64,000 nucleotides of DNA, from NCBI GenBank assembly GCA_910575775.1, contig CAJTEY010000006.1:62001-126000 (forward strand), read 5' to 3'. Positions 61,072 through 64,000 of the stretch are shown one piece after another (the first letter of the stretch is position 1; every line of letters starts with the position of its first letter). The stretch comes from Lachnospiraceae bacterium (GTDB lineage: Bacteria > Bacillota > Clostridia > Lachnospirales > Lachnospiraceae). A model generated the notes under the pieces. It saw only the letters and a list, made by a program, of their open reading frames with translations, searched no databases and was not told the origin of the DNA. A program made the translations under genes and the position numbers.

Positions 61072-61145
61072 AGTGAGTATCAATATAGTGGTTATGATTT
61101 CGGAGTGTTTTAGAGTATAGATGGAACATAAGGATGTGAAATCGC

Positions 61146-62159
61146 ATGATGAGAATTGCTGAAATATTGAGGAAGACATCGGATAAAGTTATATTTGTAT
61201 GTGGCTCGCCTTACCACATTTTGATTACGGTTTCATTGATTATGAAAGCCGATTTATATGGAAATTGCGCTCTGATATTGCCGGCATATTCTCAAAAAAA
61301 TATATATTATTTTAAGGAAATAGCTTCGAAAATGGAACAACAGGGAATTAAGTGTAAAGTGATTAAAAAGAGCATGATTCGCCGTATAGTAGGATTATGT
61401 GATAAAGAAAACACTGCCATAATGCAGTGTGTGTTAAACGAACTGCATGTGCAGAGACGAGATTTCTTTTTAGTGAATTACATGTGGAATAGAGCCTTGG
61501 TATCTTATCCGGCATCTCTTTGGTTTAGGTATTGTAAAGAGAGTCTTTTTATTGAGGAGGGGTGTGCGCAAAGAGCGTTACCAGATGAAAAACCATTTAT
61601 AATATGGTTAAAATGTCTTTATGGAAACGAAAAGGAGTTTTGGAAGGACAATAGACTGAAAGGGATTTATGTACAAAATAAAGAAATGTTTTCAAATTAT
61701 CCGATGCCAGAACTGAAGCAGTTTACATTAAATATAGATTTTAGCGAAGAAGAAAGAGGAAAACTGACTGATCTGCTTGTGAATCGTAAAGACAGAACAG
61801 AGTTAGAGAGACTTAGGAAAGAAGCATGTGGAATTCTCTATACACAGCCGATTTCTGAAGACGGTTATGTGAAAGAGGCGGATAAGATCAGAATTTATAA
61901 AGAAATAATGGAGTATTATTCCCAATATGGAAAAGTATTTGTAAAGATTCATCCGAGGGATACAACACAGTATGATTTCCCAGAAGGAATGATTATAAAA
62001 GGAAATTATCCAAGTGAATTATTGAACATTCTGGGGATTAAATTTAAGTTTGCTGTTGGACTATGTACAAGTGCTGTTGTGACAGCAAATGCAGATGTGA
62101 GAGTTAATTTAAATGAAAAGTTTTTAAGTGAGCTGAAATATGAACTACGGGAGTTATGA
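61146..62159 (+). CDS. Putative GT52/polysialyltransferase-like glycosyltransferase
   Basis: The 337-aa protein begins with KVIFVCGSPYHILITVSLI near 15-33, the phrase typical of GT52 and related sialyl- and polysialyl-transferases, and ends with VFVKIHPRD near 270-278 and a PSELLNILGIKF-x-x-AVGLCTSAV region near 295-320, which matches the nucleotide-sugar-binding C-terminal half (HP motif). It has no signal peptide or membrane helix. The following gene encodes a NeuB-like synthase, which fits a nonulosonic-acid transferase. The true family within the sialyltransferase group cannot be decided by eye. Confidence 0.7.
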   Translation: MMRIAEILRKTSDKVIFVCGSPYHILITVSLIMKADLYGNCALILPAYSQKNIYYFKEIASKMEQQGIKCKVIKKSMIRRIVGLCDKENTAIMQCVLNELHVQRRDFFLVNYMWNRALVSYPASLWFRYCKESLFIEEGCAQRALPDEKPFIIWLKCLYGNEKEFWKDNRLKGIYVQNKEMFSNYPMPELKQFTLNIDFSEEERGKLTDLLVNRKDRTELERLRKEACGILYTQPISEDGYVKEADKIRIYKEIMEYYSQYGKVFVKIHPRDTTQYDFPEGMIIKGNYPSELLNILGIKFKFAVGLCTSAVVTANADVRVNLNEKFLSELKYELREL

Positions 62160-62177
62160 TGAGAGGAAGGAAAATAT

Positions 62178-63062
62178 ATGTACAAGCCCCCTTATATTAT
62201 AGCGGAAGCAGGATGCAACCACATGGGGCAAATAGAGATTGCGTATGAAATGATCAAAACAGCAGCCGTATTTTGTAAGGCGGATGCAATCAAATTCCAA
62301 AAAAGGTGTCCTAAAGAATTGCTAACGGCAGAGCAGTATAATACACCACACCCTAATCCGTATAACTCTTATGGGAAAACATATGGAGAGCATAGGGAGT
62401 TTCTGGAATTTACAGTGGAAGAACACGCCGGGCTTAAAAAGAGGTGTGAAGAAGCAGGTATAACATATGCGTCATCTGTTTGGGACATGACTTCAGCAAA
62501 AGAAATTGCATCTTTAAAACCTGATTTTATCAAGATACCTTCGGCATGTAATAATCATTATGAGATGCTGCGATGGCTGTGTGAGAATTATGAAGGGGAG
62601 ATACAAGTATCTTTTGGAATGACAACGCATAATGAGGAAGAAGAAATTGTTCAATTATTTGAGAGATATGGCAGAGCAAAGGATGTAGTCCTGTTTAATT
62701 GTGTTTCTGGGTATCCCGTTCCTTTTACTGAGGTATGTCTTTTAGAAATCAAGCGTATGCAGGAGAAGTATGAAGACAGGGTTAAGGCGATTGGTTTTTC
62801 GGGGCATCATCTGGGAATTGCATTAGATGTTGCTGCCTATACGCTGGGAGCTGCTGTAATAGAAAGGCACTATACACTGGATCGTACATGGAAGGGAACA
62901 GATCATGCCGCTTCATTGGAGCCCGATGGTGTTCGCAAATTGGTAAGAAATCTGAAGGCGGTTTATGAGGCGTTAAACTTGAAACCAGAGGAAATTCTTT
63001 CAATTGAAATGGAGCAGCGAAAGAAACTAAAGTATAGGAGAGACTATGAGGAGGCGACATAA
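62178..63062 (+). CDS. neuB: NeuB-like nonulosonic (sialic) acid synthase
   Basis: AGAGGAAGGAA precedes the ATG. The 294-aa protein is a NeuB/SpsE TIM barrel: YIIAEAGCNHMG at the start, DAIKFQKR near 35-42, YASSVWD near 98-104, FIKIPSACNNHYEML near 117-131, and GFSGHHLGIAL and ERHYTLDRTWKGTDHAASLEP near 212-260 (landmarks GFSGHH, ERHYTLD, GTDHAASL). It condenses an acyl-amino hexose with phosphoenolpyruvate. The usual C-terminal SAF/antifreeze-like domain of about 60 residues is missing: typical enzymes have 340-350 residues. The TTG start of the next gene immediately follows its stop. Confidence 0.85.
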   Translation: MYKPPYIIAEAGCNHMGQIEIAYEMIKTAAVFCKADAIKFQKRCPKELLTAEQYNTPHPNPYNSYGKTYGEHREFLEFTVEEHAGLKKRCEEAGITYASSVWDMTSAKEIASLKPDFIKIPSACNNHYEMLRWLCENYEGEIQVSFGMTTHNEEEEIVQLFERYGRAKDVVLFNCVSGYPVPFTEVCLLEIKRMQEKYEDRVKAIGFSGHHLGIALDVAAYTLGAAVIERHYTLDRTWKGTDHAASLEPDGVRKLVRNLKAVYEALNLKPEEILSIEMEQRKKLKYRRDYEEAT

Positions 63063-64000
63063 TTGGAGCCTGTTTTAAGCGTTATTATTCCGATTTACAA
63101 CCGAGAAAGATATTTGGAGCGATGTGTAAGATCGGTAGCGGCAAGCAGCCGGCAGGATATAGAGATCATATTGATTGATGATGGATCTGTGGATCACTCT
63201 GGTGCATTGTGTGACAGGTTGGCGGATGAAGATAAAAGAATTATTGTAATTCATCAGCAGAATGCTGGTGTCAGTGCTGCCAGAAACAGAGGGCTGGAGA
63301 AGGCGCAGGGAAAGTATTTTGCATTTGTTGACTCGGATGATTATATTGAACCTGATATGTATGAAAAAATGATTGCCGCGATGGAAGAATACGATGCGGA
63401 TATGGTTTGCTGTGGAATTAGCAAGGAATTTGAAGTGGAGTCAGGGAGAGTTGAGAAACTTAGTCATGAGCACATTGGTACATGTTTTGATGCGATTCAT
63501 ACATTAAAATTATTGATAAAACCATCGCCTGCAACGGGCATTTCGCTTATTCCAGGGAATAAAATGGGAAAAAGGGATGTTCAAAAAGAAAATAGAATTT
63601 TTTTTGATGAAAATTTGTTTGAATGTGAAGATGCTGCATTTTGGTGTGATTATATTGTATCTATTAGAAATGCTGTTCATTTAAATAATATATTTTATCA
63701 TTATGTGATACATGATAACAATGTTTCGGGAAATTGGCGTATAGGAACAAGTAAATTGAGCAATCTCATTGCATGGGATCATATTATACATAAATGCCAG
63801 GAAAAGTCAGAGCAATTGGTTTCAGTGGCCGAATTACGATATCAGATGTGTTTGAGAAAAATGATTTTTGAAGCATATTGTATTTATGGATGGAGCAGCA
63901 CAATAGTAAGTCTGTTACCGAAACTGAAATGTTATAGAAAACAGCTATATCAATCAAAGGAGCTGTCGCTAAGTAGGAAGATATATTATTTTGGCTGTGG
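63063..64000 (+). CDS. GT2-family glycosyltransferase, truncated by window end
   Basis: A TTG at 63063 directly follows the neuB stop, with GAGGAGGC 8 nt upstream. The frame remains open to the right edge (at least 312 codons). The N-terminus reads VLSVIIPIYNRERYLERCV, then IEIILIDDGSVDHSG, NAGVSAARNRGLEKAQGKYFAFVDSDDYI (landmarks NAGVSAARN, FVDSDDY), the classical GT-A family 2 pattern with the DSD metal-binding motif. It should add one sugar of the repeat unit. Its 3' end lies outside the window. Confidence 0.9.
   Translation, partial: MEPVLSVIIPIYNRERYLERCVRSVAASSRQDIEIILIDDGSVDHSGALCDRLADEDKRIIVIHQQNAGVSAARNRGLEKAQGKYFAFVDSDDYIEPDMYEKMIAAMEEYDADMVCCGISKEFEVESGRVEKLSHEHIGTCFDAIHTLKLLIKPSPATGISLIPGNKMGKRDVQKENRIFFDENLFECEDAAFWCDYIVSIRNAVHLNNIFYHYVIHDNNVSGNWRIGTSKLSNLIAWDHIIHKCQEKSEQLVSVAELRYQMCLRKMIFEAYCIYGWSSTIVSLLPKLKCYRKQLYQSKELSLSRKIYYFGC

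Overview
The window looks like a Gram-positive gut Clostridium, most likely a Lachnospiraceae genome. This is inferred from strong AGGAGG-type ribosome sites, lipobox lipoproteins, a CpsB/CpsC/CpsD-type exopolysaccharide locus, a RelQ alarmone synthetase, an extracellular GH43 arabinanase and Tn1549/Tn916-type integration genes. No rRNA or tRNA gene was recognised, and no database search was possible.

Positions 1 to about 34,000 are an integrated mobile element, or nested elements. The left edge carries a Tn554-like recombinase set (end of a first gene, a 548-aa tyrosine recombinase, a TnpC-like partner). The right edge carries an excisionase and a Tn916/Tn1549-type integrase, followed by paired inverted GTTGTAAA-type repeats that probably mark the element end. 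Between them is cargo. Defence-like genes include a NACHT NTPase with pentapeptide repeats, an SH3/membrane protein, a NERD protein, a DUF262 protein, and a three-gene cassette of KAP NTPase, nucleoside-deoxyribosyltransferase-like protein and a helical protein. Surface genes include three paralogous secreted proteins with a shared 'IPKTI' domain, a sorting-signal protein, two lipoproteins and a 1507-aa thioester-adhesin-like protein. A large Rep-like protein and a HELGH membrane protease-like gene are also present. The NACHT and KAP regions are visibly more AT-rich than their neighbours, as expected of separately acquired cargo.

Positions 34,148 to about 54,000 look like chromosomal backbone: low-molecular-weight tyrosine phosphatase, a LytTR response regulator, proteins of unknown function (one FliD-like), a ferredoxin-type aldo/keto reductase, relQ, a GH43 arabinanase with a divergent ArsR-like regulator, putP, a GH3-family acyl-adenylase, rsmF, an MBOAT/SGNH O-acetylation pair, an rRNA pseudouridine synthase and ligA.

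From 54,354 to the right edge is an exopolysaccharide operon. A perfect TTGACA-N17-TATAAT promoter next to a divergent XRE regulator precedes a CpsB-type phosphatase, a CpsC-type chain-length protein, an unusual CpsD tyrosine kinase fused to a LytR-CpsA-Psr domain, a sortase-B-like protein lacking its catalytic Cys and His, a secreted protein, the priming sugar transferase, a DUF4422 transferase, a GT52/polysialyltransferase-like protein, a NeuB-like synthase and a GT2 transferase cut by the window edge. Together they suggest a surface glycan carrying a nonulosonic (sialic-acid-like) sugar.

The least explained signals are a roughly 220-nt multibranched structured element beside the NACHT gene, a pseudoknot-capable leader before the secreted-protein cluster, a hairpin that bridges a distant Shine-Dalgarno site to its start codon, the KAP cassette, the CpsD-LCP fusion and the pseudo-sortase.
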